From Macrosoma leucophasiata (lineage: Eukaryota > Arthropoda > Insecta > Lepidoptera > Hedylidae): a stretch of 64,000 nt of DNA. The position numbers and the translations under genes were made by a program. Under the pieces are notes generated by a model. That model made no database searches. It saw only the letters and a program-made list of their open reading frames with translations, and was not told the DNA's origin. The stretch is from the NCBI GenBank assembly GCA_036365455.1, contig JAWQUS010000008.1:10585501-10649500 (forward strand), in the 5' to 3' direction. This document shows, piece by piece, positions 1 through 12,700 of this stretch (the first letter of the stretch is position 1; every line of letters starts with the position of its first letter).

Positions 1-519
1 ACACCTGCCACGCCCGCCGGATCCTAACCTTTGCTTGTGCAGCTCCGCCGACGTATTCTTACATCGGATGGGTAGAATAGGCATGTTCGCTGTTTCAGCC
101 CAGGTTCTGCTACCCACCGACCGGGTTGTCGATGTTGACGTCGAGCTCGAATCGTCTAGCTGGTCGCGCTTCGACGGCGACGATGGATTTTGTATGACAA
201 TGTGGGTCGCTTTTATGTCGTCCGACACCGGCCCACCAGATATGAATCCGTTGTCAACGCATATCATAGGCAGCTGGTCCGATGTTATAACGTTGAAAGT
301 AGTGCCGGCGATGAGGGTCCCTACCGGTAATGACACTGGCACCGTCACCACTCCATTAGAATCGCTAGACAGCCGCGCCGCCTTAATTCCACTCGCTAAA
401 ACAGAACCGCCATCGTTGCGATCGGAGTTGTGCTCGGCCGCCGTCGCCAAGGGATCGGCTTCTGTTACTTCGGTAATGTCCGGCATAACGACGTTTTCCG
501 AACTTCTAGTCTCCGCCAT
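1..519 (-). CDS. Deaf1: Deaf1 transcription factor, 5' coding exon (partial at window edge)
   Basis: Reading the minus strand from the ATG at 519-517 gives 173 uninterrupted codons to base 1. The first ~140 residues are acidic, Ser/Thr-rich and low in complexity, with a VPVSLPVGTLIAG stretch. Residues ~146-173 contain PIRCKNTSAELHKQRLGS followed by GGRGRC, the start of a SAND DNA-binding domain as found in DEAF-1. DEAF-1 proteins are nuclear, bind TTCG-type sites through SAND and carry a C-terminal MYND zinc finger; the rest of SAND and the MYND lie beyond the left edge. The AG/GTGT at bases 5-1 could be a splice donor, so the exon may end a few bases inside the window. The long plus-strand open frame over this region is only its antisense shadow. 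Confidence 0.85.
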   Translation of the reverse strand, partial: MAETRSSENVVMPDITEVTEADPLATAAEHNSDRNDGGSVLASGIKAARLSSDSNGVVTVPVSLPVGTLIAGTTFNVITSDQLPMICVDNGFISGGPVSDDIKATHIVIQNPSSPSKRDQLDDSSSTSTSTTRSVGSRTWAETANMPILPIRCKNTSAELHKQRLGSGGRGRC

Positions 520-836
520 CGTTTTCTTCCACCCTCCCCTAAATTCCCCCTCGCGCTGGGTACTTTATTTTGAACTATCACATGAACGTATAAATTATCA
601 AATATACGCACACATAGTAAAAACGAACTTCGATCCACCCGTCGGCCATAATGAAAAAAAATGAAAACATTTACGTACGCTGACTACTCTGAGGTTATGG
701 CGGCAAATTAAAACATAATCTGATTCCTATTTAATTTTTAGGATTATCGAAATGTATAGTCGATCAAGTTTCAAAAATAAATAAATTTAGTTTATTTTTC
801 ATTACATGTGCATTGCAATTACCAGCTACATATTAA
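520..836. other. 5' flank of Deaf1, no gene seen
   Basis: AT-rich sequence upstream of the Deaf1 start, presumably 5' UTR and promoter of that minus-strand gene. I see no convincing TATA box or other element. It ends at the TTAA bordering the next repeat. Confidence 0.4.
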
Positions 837-840
837 TTAA

Positions 841-1928
841 GGTGAACGCACACATAACGGAGTCGAAGTAGCCGAAGGAGCTGAACGATCCGATGTCAAA
901 TAAGCCTCGCATATACATCTGCATCGAAAGAATCGACCGCGCCGAAGAAATCGTTTCTATTGGCTTTAAACCTGTCGCACAGTTACAAATTGTATAGCTC
1001 TTCATAATCACCTACCTACTAATTCTATCAAATTAGAAACACTCATTTTTAGAATACAGTAGAAGCTCTTTATTCGCGGGGTATACGTTCCGTAATTATG
1101 CCGCGAATACAGATATCGTGAATATGGAATGGTAATTTAAATAGAATTACTGGCTGTTGCCCGCGGCTTCGCCTGCGTGGATGTCGTTTAAAAAGTAGCC
1201 GATGTTCTAAGAATTTTTTTTTTTCCTCAAACACCACGTACTTTTCTCTTGAAAATTTTCCTAAATTTTCTTTGCTATAAACCTCACGGAGCCCGAGACC
1301 TTTCCAACGAATGCAAAACCGTGGAAACCGGTTAGTGCGTTCTGAAGTTATAGCGTCAGGAAGGAAAACCCGACTTATTTTTATATTATAGACTAGCTGT
1401 GCCCGCGACTTCGCCCGCGTGAGAATTTATTATTGTTCAGTATCTACCCGGACAAAACCGTGAGCGCAGCTAGTATAAAAATAGTCTAAGGTATTCCTTA
1501 TACATAAGCTATCTGCCGTTCCTAGGCGCCCAAATAAAAAAAGCAGACATAAAAAATCAGTTTAATGTAAGTTTTTGACCATACATTTTGATAAGTTACA
1601 TAATATCTTCAGGTCTAGGCAAGGGTCTTTATGTTTTGAGTAACAAGTTTGTTATAGCTAAATTTTCAGTTTGTTTACATACTTAAAAACGCCGACCGCT
1701 GCGAAAGCCACTTTACCTCAAAGGAACCGTCGAACGAAACAAACAACGCCGTTAGATTTTGAAAACTCAATCTAGGCGTAGTTGTAATAAGGTCTATTTT
1801 AAGTCTTGGATTTTTTGGATTCTGCCGATTCGGACGAATTGGCGCGGACAAGCGTGCGAAGTTTCATACGATTTCTTTTAAATTCGGCTCGTTCGTCGCG
1901 TTCGGCTCCAATAAGTGTGCTTTCACCT
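841..1928 (+). repeat. TTAA-flanked inverted-repeat element, copy A (with nested insertions)
   Basis: The left end reads GGTGAACGCACAC and the right end is its inverse (GTGTGCTTTCACCT). TTAA lies just outside both ends (837-840 and 1929-1932), which suggests a piggyBac-type TTAA target. The first ~215 bases and the last ~140 bases match, in inverse orientation, the two ends of copy B at 2689-3143. The extra middle part holds other repeat fragments, including one from ~1062 with a pogo/Tigger-like end and one from ~1390 of the 'ctagctgtgcccgcgacttcg' family. No coding potential is visible. Confidence 0.6.
1390..1570 (+). repeat. Fragment of a common lepidopteran interspersed repeat
   Basis: Begins actagctgtgcccgcgactt and continues through 'cagtatctacccgg' and 'gcagctagtataaa'. 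The same sequence recurs at 32225-32332 and 32586-32790 in this window. It has the look of a short retroposed or Helitron-derived repeat. It is nested in the TTAA-flanked element. Confidence 0.5.
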
Positions 1929-2419
1929 TTAACATGTATAATCCTACATGTTTCTGAAAATATTTTAATTACTATATAATACTACATATTATTTTATTCA
2001 TCCGCCATCAAATACGTACATAAATATACTACATAGGTAATGAATGGTCCTGTAATATGATACTTACCTATTTTTTATTAAAAATGTTTTGTTGAATACA
2101 TAGGGTACATGTATACAAAAAATAATAATACGTGCGGCTGCAGATAAATATGTATTGTATGTAGGTACTCAACTGTGCCGATTTTTTTAGTTTATAAAAA
2201 GGCTACCCAGTCAGGAAGAAATGGCGATATTAGTCCTTGCTTTGTTGGCAATACTGCTTAGTGAAACGGCAATTTTAGCGGTCGTGATTCATTGCGATGT
2301 TTAATAATATATATCTCAATGTCGTGATAAGTGGAACGCAGCCATCGATATCTCTATTAACCTGACATGTTTGTAATTTTGTAAGTTTGTTGTTTTAATG
2401 GATGTGGCAAACAAGCATA

Positions 2420-2676
2420 CAGTTCACATTGACGTTAAGTGAAGACTGCAGCCTATAGACACCCAAACAAAGACCGAGGTCAAAATGCATATGCGTTACC
2501 ACTCCTGAGGCCTAAAGTGTTATGCTTTTGTGGCGGGAATTACAGGGCCATACATTACCACCTGACCGGAACACGATAGTGCTGAACACTACCATTTAGC
2601 GGCAAGTATATTAGGTAATGCGGTGGTGGCAAATGCCCGTGAGCTCCGTCACTGGAACTCTACCACCAGTAAAAAT
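2420..2676 (-). repeat. Interspersed repeat, inverted relative to the copy at 8446-8702
   Basis: Reverse-complement match, over about 250 bases with many substitutions, to 8446-8702. Shared landmarks are 'gtggtaatgcggtaatgc', 'ccgctaaatggtagtgt' and 'gcattttggtctttg'. Partial copies lie near 11215-11325, 17220-17400 and 28830-28990. It is non-coding and probably SINE- or MITE-derived. Confidence 0.55.
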
Positions 2677-2688
2677 TGGATGTTTTAA

Positions 2689-3143
2689 GGTGAACGCACA
2701 TTTATTACAAACTAACGCGCCGAATGAAATCGTGTGAAACTTCGCACATTTCCCCGCGCCGATTGTCCGAATCGGCAGAATCTAAGAAATCCCAAGACGA
2801 CCGGCGGTTATGCGGTTAATGCGGTTGACTCGGCCGATGCCGATCGCATCGCATTCCATTATATTAGTTGAGTACGGGAGAGTAATTAGGTACAACTTTT
2901 TCATTTATTTTAAAAATGAGTGTTTCTAATTTGATAGAATTAGTAGGTAGGTGATTATGAAGAGCTGTATAATCTGTAACTGCGCGACAAGTCTTAAGAA
3001 AAAAGAAACAATTTCTTCGGCGCGGTCGATTCGCGGTTGATACCTTCGGCTCGGTCGATTCTTTCCATATTTTTTCGGTGCGGATGTAGTTGTGCGAGGC
3101 TTATTTAAAATCGGCTCGTTCGGCTCCTTCGGCGCGTTCACCT
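2689..3143 (-). repeat. TTAA-flanked inverted-repeat element, copy B
   Basis: This 455-base element has AAGGTGAACGC-type ends, with TTAA at 2685-2688 and 3144-3147. Read on the minus strand, its two ends correspond to the two ends of copy A, so it is the same family in the opposite orientation without the nested insertions. It contains several CG-rich repeats of the form ttcggcgcg/ttcggctcg. The short minus-strand open frame inside it is not protein-like. Confidence 0.6.
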
Positions 3144-3147
3144 TTAA

Positions 3148-3761
3148 TAACTGAGAGAACTTCAGAGAACCCCTTTTCTGCTTATGTACGTATTTAAAGT
3201 TTGTTTTCTTCAGTTTTCATAACTATCTCAACGGTGTCTATTATATAGGAACTACGAGTAAATATAAAATAAAATAACAATATTAAGAATATTTATTTTA
3301 ATAATATATGAACGCATTCTTACAAAAACATTATTGATTAGTTTGAGCACCATGCTTACGCAATGCTATCTGGCCAAATTGAGAATGTCACTATAACTGT
3401 ACAGTGGTTTACACGGAAAAGGGTAACAAGATAACACTTGCATTTTTCTAGCTTATTTACAATAGCTTTCGTTGAACTTCGCTCACAAATACATTAGGAA
3501 TCTACTGCCAAAACAAATTTTAAAGGAGGGAAATATAGAAATTTATTTAATTTCTGCCTTACTAAATAAAACTGATGTGAGATAACATATTTTTATAACA
3601 TTAGAGTACGAGTAAGATTTTACTGTAAAATGTTTGTTGATAAGATATGATTTGTGCGTAAGTAATGTAAGTATTACTTTACATTAAATACATTCTTAAA
3701 TAAATGCAATAATTAATAATGCTTTTTCTCTAAACTGTGACCTTCATTAGATTACGTACAG
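3148..3761. other. AT-rich intergenic or 5' non-coding sequence
   Basis: No gene or clear repeat is seen. It precedes the first recognised exon of the CUE-domain gene and may contain that gene's promoter or an upstream non-coding exon. Confidence 0.35.
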
Positions 3762-3774
3762 ATACTTCAGCGGT

Positions 3775-6700
3775 ATGGAAGAATTACGCGCTAAACACAA
3801 AACAGTACAGAATGCTCACCACATAGCATTGGACTGCATTCATCCTCAGGTGATTATGTTTACATCAGCATTTTAAAATTATGTATACAATTAGGAAGAA
3901 ATTTATGAATTTTCCATTATCATAATAACTGTTATATTATTTACCGTAATCACAATATTTACAAATATAATGTAAGCAATCATAAAAATTACAGAACTCT
4001 ACTTAAATTTCAGTTGTATTAGTAAGAAGAACAGACTGGGCAGGAGTATTTATGAAAAAAACCTTATTTAACATGGACAACAAAGTATAATGAAATATTG
4101 ATTTTGTTTTGTGTGCTTATTAAAAATTGATTTGTGCTGTAGTATTGTTGAATTAATGAGTGACTGTAAATAGTTGAACTTGACTATGTTACATTACTAA
4201 GCCCTATAGGTTTATAGGTTGTCGTTGAAATCAGAAAAAATATCATGTTCTATTTCAATGACTTGGAAATCATTATTGTTAAGTAAATAAATGTTTTATA
4301 TTGATCTGACACATGACCACATTATGTTTTTCAAACAATCAAATTATTTCCATAGTAATTATGCATTGGCACCATTCAGGTAGAATCAATTCTTTAACGA
4401 ATTACTGTTCTGAAGTAGGTATAATTGTTTGTTGTTCCTATTAAAATTTGTATAAAAAGGGGTTAAAAAGAAAATGATTTAAATAGATATTCTCACTACA
4501 GTTACATAATTGTACAAAAATATGAGATAACTATGATCAACATACAGAAAATATTATGGAAACCTGAATGGAAATACCATATCCTACAAGAAATATTGCA
4601 CATTGACTTAGGAAGGAGATTTCAGCTTATGAGCATTATATGAGGTCTGTAGAGCATTATCTCTTTCGCATTTTACTTACGTGACATTTGTCAACCATTT
4701 TGATCAAATTTTAATCAATACTGGACTATCAGTGCTTACGTAGACAGTGTGCAGCAGAAATAACCCTCTATGAAGTCGATACTAGCCGATCATTTCTTTT
4801 GTAGGCTCAATGTGCAATATATCTTGCTGGGTACCTACTGTACAGATATTTAAATTATTGAGGTTGTGAATATATTCATTCAAGTGTTGTTAAGCACAAG
4901 CACTTGTTCACAGTATGGTTTGCTTACACATGTCTGTACCATTGGGACGCACAGTCAGCACATGGATCCCCTTATCATGTCCACCCGTACCCCTCCCCTG
5001 TCCGCCTCCAACACGCCTTCCAACCCACACAGCACAGCCCGAAGATGTTTCACCCAAAGGGGCTCAAAACACATCTTGTGAGTATTCCACTTGCTTTTTG
5101 TGTGGTGTAGTATACATAAGTTAGTTAAAATTTTGTTTCTAAAATTGATGATTAGGGCAATAATAACATGGTATAATTATTTTAGGATGCAAGAGCCTAT
5201 AGTACGCCCCACGAAAGTCCTATCTTGGGACGGGCGTTATGTCTCACACCCCGGGGTAGCCCAATGCCTGGTAGAGTGTCTCACCTTAATGAGAAATTCC
5301 AAGACTCTCTCACACTAAATTCAGACACCGATGCTCTAGTGGCTAAAATCAGTGCTATGTTTCCTACTGTCAGCGAAACACATATCAAGATTCTACTGAA
5401 AAAGTAAGTATCATTCCTACATTTATAAAAATATGTGTATTTAAAATAATTATACATAGGTGGCTAGTAGTGTGCTAGTAGTGGTATATGCACTCGAAGA
5501 TCCTTATATTTTAGGGCTATCTTGCCAGTATTTTTAACATCCAGAAACAATCCAACATGAAAGTATCCTTTTGAAATTAATATCAAACATTTCGTTCTGA
5601 AATCCAGAAGATCTGAGAACATAAGATTTAAAAGACGACGCAACAAAAGGATGACCATTGATGTGCATGTTTTAATGCATTTAATTACTATACCCCAAAT
5701 GTATGGTGCATCTTTTCATACATTTGGGGATTCAAAAACCTCTGGGGTAGGTACTCCTCGAGGATCTGGAAATCCGAAACCCGAAAATTTGTAGCTATAT
5801 CTAGAAACAAATCAAAAAACTTATTTTTAAAAAACTGGTTGGTAAACTGACGTTGACCGTGCTTATGCATAGATTCAACTGTTTTCCAAGGAGTAAACTG
5901 TTTTACAAAGACACAAGTTTGTCTAACCTATTATTATACTTTTTTTTTTTGCAAAAATGCAACTCCTTGTAAGCTCTATAAGTCAAAGTTGCGAACCTAA
6001 CCGTATCCTGATCGTTTTCAAAAATGCAGGCATAAAACTGATTCTTTGGTTCTTACAGAAAATTCTCAGTCCAATGTCGCCGGTTGAACGCTATAAATTA
6101 TGTTCGCAGGTATTACAACCGAGAAGCCGTGGTGATAAGCGCCTTGCAAGTTGAGAAGCACCCTATAACGACGCCTGGCCCGCTGACAATGTCGCCGTCG
6201 ACCACTCGCCTCCAGAAAGGTGTCGTTGGGGTATACTCCGCGTTGCAACTCGTTAAAGGCGTATCTGGTTCAATGCACGGCTCTGCACACTTCACGCCTA
6301 TTTCCACGACACCACATGGTATAAACTCTCTTCAAATATTCGGAAACGCTAGAAGAGGGGGTCTGTTTTAAAATATAAATAAAATAATGTGACATCAATT
6401 TAGTTAGAGATAAACAAAATTCATATTCATTATTTTTTAAAATTAAAGTTAGCTCCCCGCTTTTAGTATGCTTATTGCATTACTGATATGCTAGATGATT
6501 ATTATTGTAATGGATGAAGCATTCTGTAATTTTGATCTTGTTATAATCCCTGAAGCAGCAATGGTCCCGATCGGGACCGAGAACAATAAGAAATCAATTG
6601 TCATATTTTTTTGGTGGCCTGAGGTAATGAATGTACCTACCTCAGTCGCAGATTTGGTCAGTCGATGATTTAAGCTAAAATAGGAAATTGTTTATCTGTA

Positions 6701-9700
6701 AATTTTAATTGACTGACAGATGAATTCGTAACCAAATGACAATGAAAAGTAAAAAAGAGCTTAGAAACGTCGATTCGTCGGAAAGAACCATTGTCATCAA
6801 TTTTAAAAAGGCTAGGTTAATGTTTAAAACTTCATTAGAAATAAATTCTTACATCATAGATATTTTGTATATCGGGAACCAGTAGAAGGAGAGCCCAAGA
6901 GGGGATTTTTGACTTTAATCCAGGGCGTCAGATTAAGATACAGGAGATACCTTGCACGCCGTTCAGTTCCTCCACCAGATCTTAAGATTTCCATAAAGGG
7001 CCAAACCCTTAGGACTTCCGCCACGGTCTTGCCTCGCATCCAAATCGTCAGAATTTTGGATGGGAGCTTTGATTGGGTTCTCTTTACATCCTCTCTTGAG
7101 TATCTGACATTCTTGAGTAATTTTTTACCTTCATTTTTGAGAGAATTAAAATGTTTTTGAAAAGAGCGCGGCATCAACGTCGTGGGTCAAGAGCGTGTCA
7201 GATATTCTGAGAGGATGAAAAATGTGCCCAAACAATAAACAATGCTCCTATCCAAAATACAGACGATTGATGATCGATACAGATGATTTTATTTCATCCA
7301 ATGTATATCTCTTGTAATAATTCTAGTAATATAGAAATATTGCCATATACATTTAGGTTGTAAGTATAGAGGGATACAAGTTATTCGTCATCGTTTTTTT
7401 TTTCAATAACACGTGTTAATGTGGAAATTAAAGGAAAAATGCATTTAATTATTCATCAATAATGATAATAGTCTAGTGCTAAGACACTAAACCTAGTTCG
7501 ATACGACTCCCAGATGATATACTCCTATGTATAAATTAGTCACGTCATTAGTGGAGGAACACGAAATGACGATGCTGCAATGAAAAAAAATATTCTGTGG
7601 TGGGAGGCTATTAGATCAAATAGTTATTGTAGTCTTTTAAATTTAGTCTAACATCAAGGTCCCAGCACAATTTTTTCTATATTGTTTTTATTTTTTTTTA
7701 GAAATTTTTAGAAATCATAACTACTTAGGTATATGCATCTTAAAGTCTGAATGTACATACATATTTATAAATATAGGTACTTAAATAGCTGAAATTTGTT
7801 TGTAGATAGTAGTCATAATTTTTTTCGCATTTTATTTCGCAGTAGATTTTTACTGGTAAAAGTATTTCAAATTTTGATGAAATTGAGTTCCGTTCATAGA
7901 TTCAATACAAGCATATTTTTTTAGTTAGAATTATACTATTGACTTTTTAGTGCCTAGTGCGGTCATGAACCTATTTATTATAATGTATCTACTTAATCGC
8001 GATCGTAGCTACGTGCATATGCCTATATGCCTGTCTCTTCTAAATCTGATCATTCATGTCGTAGGGTCACCATCCTTACTGCGGCCGGCATCGGGAGCAT
8101 CGAGCTATTATGGAGCTAGGTCCGTAGATTGTACACAAACAAAACATCCATCACCCAAAATGAAATTGAAGTAAGTATATTTAAATTTATATTCTCGGTT
8201 CCAGGGGGATAGACTGAGGGTGAGATTCACAAATCGCACTACGACTTTACTTTGAGCAAAGTACGTTTAGAACTGTCAAAACCCATACTGTACTGACAGT
8301 TCTAAGCTCAAAATAAAGTCGTAGTGCGGTCTATGAATCTCACGCTAAGCTAAGGAGCTACAGTCCCAAAATCAACCAACTATCGTCGTAACTGTGGTAT
8401 ACGGATATCTTAATCTTTTTAGGTGTCAAACTGGATGTGAGCGTGTGGTAGAGCTCTAGTGACGGAGCTCGCGGGCGTAAGCATTACCGCATTACCTAAT
8501 ATACTTGCCGCTAAATGGTAGTGTAAAGCACTATCGTGTGGTCAGGTGGTAATGTACGAACCTGTACTTTCCGGCTCAGAGGCATAACACCTTAGGCCTC
8601 AGAAGTGGTAACGCATCTGCATTTTGGTCTTTGTGTCAGTGTCTATAGGCTGCAGTCATCACTTAACATCAATGTGAACTGCATGATTGTTTACCACTTC
8701 CATTACGTAAAAATGTGAGCGATCTATAAGATATCGTTGAGAGGAACACGATCCAACGCATAGATTCTTATTGATGTGAACTGGATGGCTACGGCGCAGC
8801 GACAGCGTGACGACATAGTCGCCCGCCCCGCAGTCGCCGTCGCCCCGTCGCTATCGCTGTAAAATATCCAGCTTAATGTCTTATTGTTAATATAGCTTAA
8901 GGTCTTATTGTTAAGTTTAGAGTCTGTCTGTAGCTGGGTCAAGTGTGTACCAAAGAAAAAAGTCTGCATTCCTCCAATTCTTAGAATTTTTTGAAGAGAA
9001 TGATGAAGGTAAACGAGGCACGAGAGGTTTGTCAGAACCGGAATATCTGGCGCTCTACACTCTCTGCCTACCCCGTTAGGGACCTGGCGTGAAGATACAT
9101 ACATATATTGGTCACACTACAAATTTAATGCTGCACTACTGCATTAAAATATCCACTTGAAGCTTAATGGTAGTTCAGCATTGTTGTGTTCATTGTGTAT
9201 AAAATATCTTATATGTTCTCTTTCTAAACTTATTAATCTTACGAGTGTATGTACGTGTTATGGATTTATACCTCTTTCGTGTTTTTTTTTTTTATTAACG
9301 TTGCGTGTCTAAGGCAGGGAACACTATACTGTAATCGTCTATATTTTGGTCTTTAAATTCTTATAGGAGTACGTGGAACAATAAGATTGAAAAGGCCCGT
9401 TCTACAAGATGGGAGAGAGAGAGGCATTTTAGTTTATGTATGGCAGATATCCGTGCTATGTTTTTTTGAATGAGCCCTTCAGTGCCAGTTAGTTGTACAG
9501 AGTTATAATGTAGCAAGTTAAATGTTAATTTGGATTCTGGTATTTGTAACAATCACTTTTCATCCCTCTAAGCCGCATATCGATATGCTTAATACGTTAA
9601 AAAAAATACAAGACATGTTTTGTAGCTTGTGATAAGTTAAGATGGTTACTATTTACTGATTATCTATGAAAAAGAAATCTAGTATCTTTGGAGCTTGTGT

Positions 9701-12700
9701 CATTTACAATCAAGCAGATGTAGTGCTTGATAAATATTTTTTATCTTCCATCTGTGTTATCAATGCCATAACTATTGATAACTTCTTATGTGGTTCCAAT
9801 ATTATTTGTATATTTTTTACAGTTACTACTTGTCTCAGCATGACATTAAGTCTTTTAGTAATTTTTAGTACTCTTATCAAACGAGGTCCTCATTGTCTTT
9901 TTGTTCTTAGATATCTAAAGAGTATATTCCCAAAAACGGAGGAGACTTTAATACTAGACATTCTTGCCAACAAAGATAATAATGTGCAAAAGGCGAGTGA
10001 AGAACTCATCAAAATGGGATTCATCAAGAAAGAAACAGTTTTTGTTAATCAACAAAAAAAGAAAGAGAAAGAAACACCGCAACCTCCGAAAAAAGTTGTC
10101 ACTATATTGAAAACGTTAGAAGAGAAAAATGAATGTAAGTGAATAAAATACGAGTATAATCAGTATATTTGATTGCTGCTCTTTCTTTTAATTATTTTAA
10201 TTTATTTTGTATCCTTGTCTCTTTTTATTTAATTTGTACTAACTTTCTTATACTAAGTATTGTATCTTTTTGAAACTATTACTTTACTATTATAATAAAA
10301 AGTGTGGCTATTTTCGATGTTGTTGTATAAACAACGATAAGCAAAGTTAGATACATTTTAACTCTTCGGTTACCAGTGAAACAACGGCTCCATAACAAAT
10401 ACGAGAGTATTGCCGAAAGAATAATTGCGTTGGCACTGGAGAGTGTCGACTACAATGAGGAGAGAGCTGAACAGATACTTTCAAATGTTCTCAAGGAGGA
10501 AGAAGCACCTAAGATAATGACATCCATCGAGGTGAAAGACACAAAACGAATGTGTCCCGAACAAAAGAAAGGGTAAGTGTACATTTGGTTTTCACTTGTA
10601 AACCATTGAGTAGACTCAATTCATACGAAAGGATTCGTTAATCGGAGCATCATACTTCTGCTTGCAAAATAATGGATGTCTCGGTATTCATCGGCTCTAA
10701 AGCTTGATTACAATTGAATTGTCCATTGAAAAGTCATAATACATGCAATAAAGTATATAAAAAGTAACACTTAATCAAGAAGCAGGATGTAATTTCGACT
10801 ATTCCCTTCTGTCTAAAGTGCAAATGTCCTAATATGTATAATGGCAAAATTAACTGTTGATGACATGTCAGCCACCATATTGTAATGCTCAGCACTATCG
10901 ACGTTCTATTTACATTGTAACGTATGGTTCTGTAATTCTTATCGCAGAGGAAAATAACTTAGACTTCAGAGTTGGCAACAATGGCAACTAGACAATGCAG
11001 GGGCCTGACGGTACGGAGCAGAGAGCGGATTCGGTACGTTCCGAACCAAATCTGGCCATATGTAGCAATAGCGGATTTGGTCCAATGCGGTCCGCTCGTG
11101 TGGGTTTGGTCGGTGGAGTAGGTCCACCGGACTGAATCCGGTCGTGTGTTACTACTATAATGCTTTCGATTATGACTTTATTTTGTCAGTTTCGTCAAAA
11201 GCATTAGAGTTAGGCGGTCGGCTCCCAGATGCATTTTGGTATCTGGTTTTTGTGTAAATTTCTAAAAGCTGTAGTAGTCACTTACCATCCATGTGAGCTA
11301 CATGCTTATTTGCCACCTTATGTCAAAGTATATGTTGATGGTATGGCTAATGTCTCATACAACTAGAGTTAAGTGGAGCTGAAAAAAAATTAACGTAAAA
11401 TAGCATTTTAACAGATTTAAAAAGTAGAACGTTCTTTATTCGGTTGACTTTTTGTTTTTTTTTTAATGCTCGCCACTGCATTATTTTTTAAACAGATACT
11501 TAACTCAGTCTAAATAAAAGCAAAAATTTCTAAATCTGCATGGATAATAGGGTAATTGACAATTTTTCAAGTAATTTCAAAAAGTACAGGAAATGTTAGT
11601 ATTTATCGTTCCTTGGAACTGCTAGTCTATAACTGTTACTTTTTGAAATATCATCATTCAAAAGTTGCAAGTTATGAAATAACCTGTTCTGAACATCTCA
11701 TAGAAATTGAAATACTCGTATTTATATTTTTTCGTAATAACACATGCGTGTGAATTTTAGAAATTAATTAGTTGGGATAGTTTTAAGGGGCTGGACTGGT
11801 TATCCTGAGGTCGCAGGTTCGCATCCTGCCCGAATTAAAAAATTTCATTCCATTTTTTCTTTAATTACTAAATATAGAAAATCGTGCTTGCTTGTGACGT
11901 TACAACCAAGTAAACACCGACGAAATCAATAACGAATTCTAGAAATCTTATAATACATATGTACCTTGATATTGAGTTCTTGTGAACAGTTTGTTTAATA
12001 AAATTCGTTGGATTATTTACAAAGAATCTGCCAAAATAAATAATTTTGGAACTAAAAAGTATTTATTCACTGTTTGTTGGATTATTGAAAATGTTCTATT
12101 TCATACAATAGCGCACCGATTTTAGTATGTTCTAGATCCAAACATTTCATTTCTATGTTTCTTTCGGTCTATATCATAATAAACAGTAAATTACTTGTCA
12201 AATACCCTATTAGGTGCCCGATAAAAAGCTGCTAGTTGTCAAAGAAAATAATTGTCTTGATTCTTTCGAACCCTTAATTTCCGTAATTTATGAATGCAAT
12301 ATTTAATAATAACAACATATTTTAATTTTCGGTCAAAAAGGTCAACTTATACACATGGGTATTAAAAAACAGCTTTTGGTTGTTTTTGTATTAGTAGACC
12401 ATCCTTTAAATATACTGACACTGAGAACTATTTTTTGTTACTTCTATAGCAATTATGCATTTCGCACTCTTAGACATTCAACTAAGTACTAACTTGCTAT
12501 TTAGTAACTAACTTCATTACATTTGTCGTCTGACAGAATTTTAGCAAAGGGATTTATTCTTTTTAACTCTTTTTGTAATTTTCTCTACCTCAATAAATAT
12601 TTGGATTATATCTACTTAATACTATATCTAAATGCGTTAATTATTGTCTTGATAAAGCTGTACCTATTATTTATTCCACATAAGTCAGGTTATGAAAAAA

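Noticed and set aside
35..664. A 209-codon open frame on the plus strand
   Set aside because: It is antisense to the Deaf1 exon, whose minus-strand frame encodes a recognisable SAND start. The plus frame has no domain and runs out into AT-rich sequence.
2926..3141. Minus-strand frame rich in Pro/Lys (71 codons)
   Set aside because: It lies wholly inside a TTAA-bordered repeat whose sister copy does not keep the frame.
9666..9910. Upstream part of the open frame that leads into the second CUE-like exon
   Set aside because: A good acceptor (ttgttcttag) at 9910 and the matching phase with exon 5 show that coding starts at 9911; the upstream part is intron read-through.
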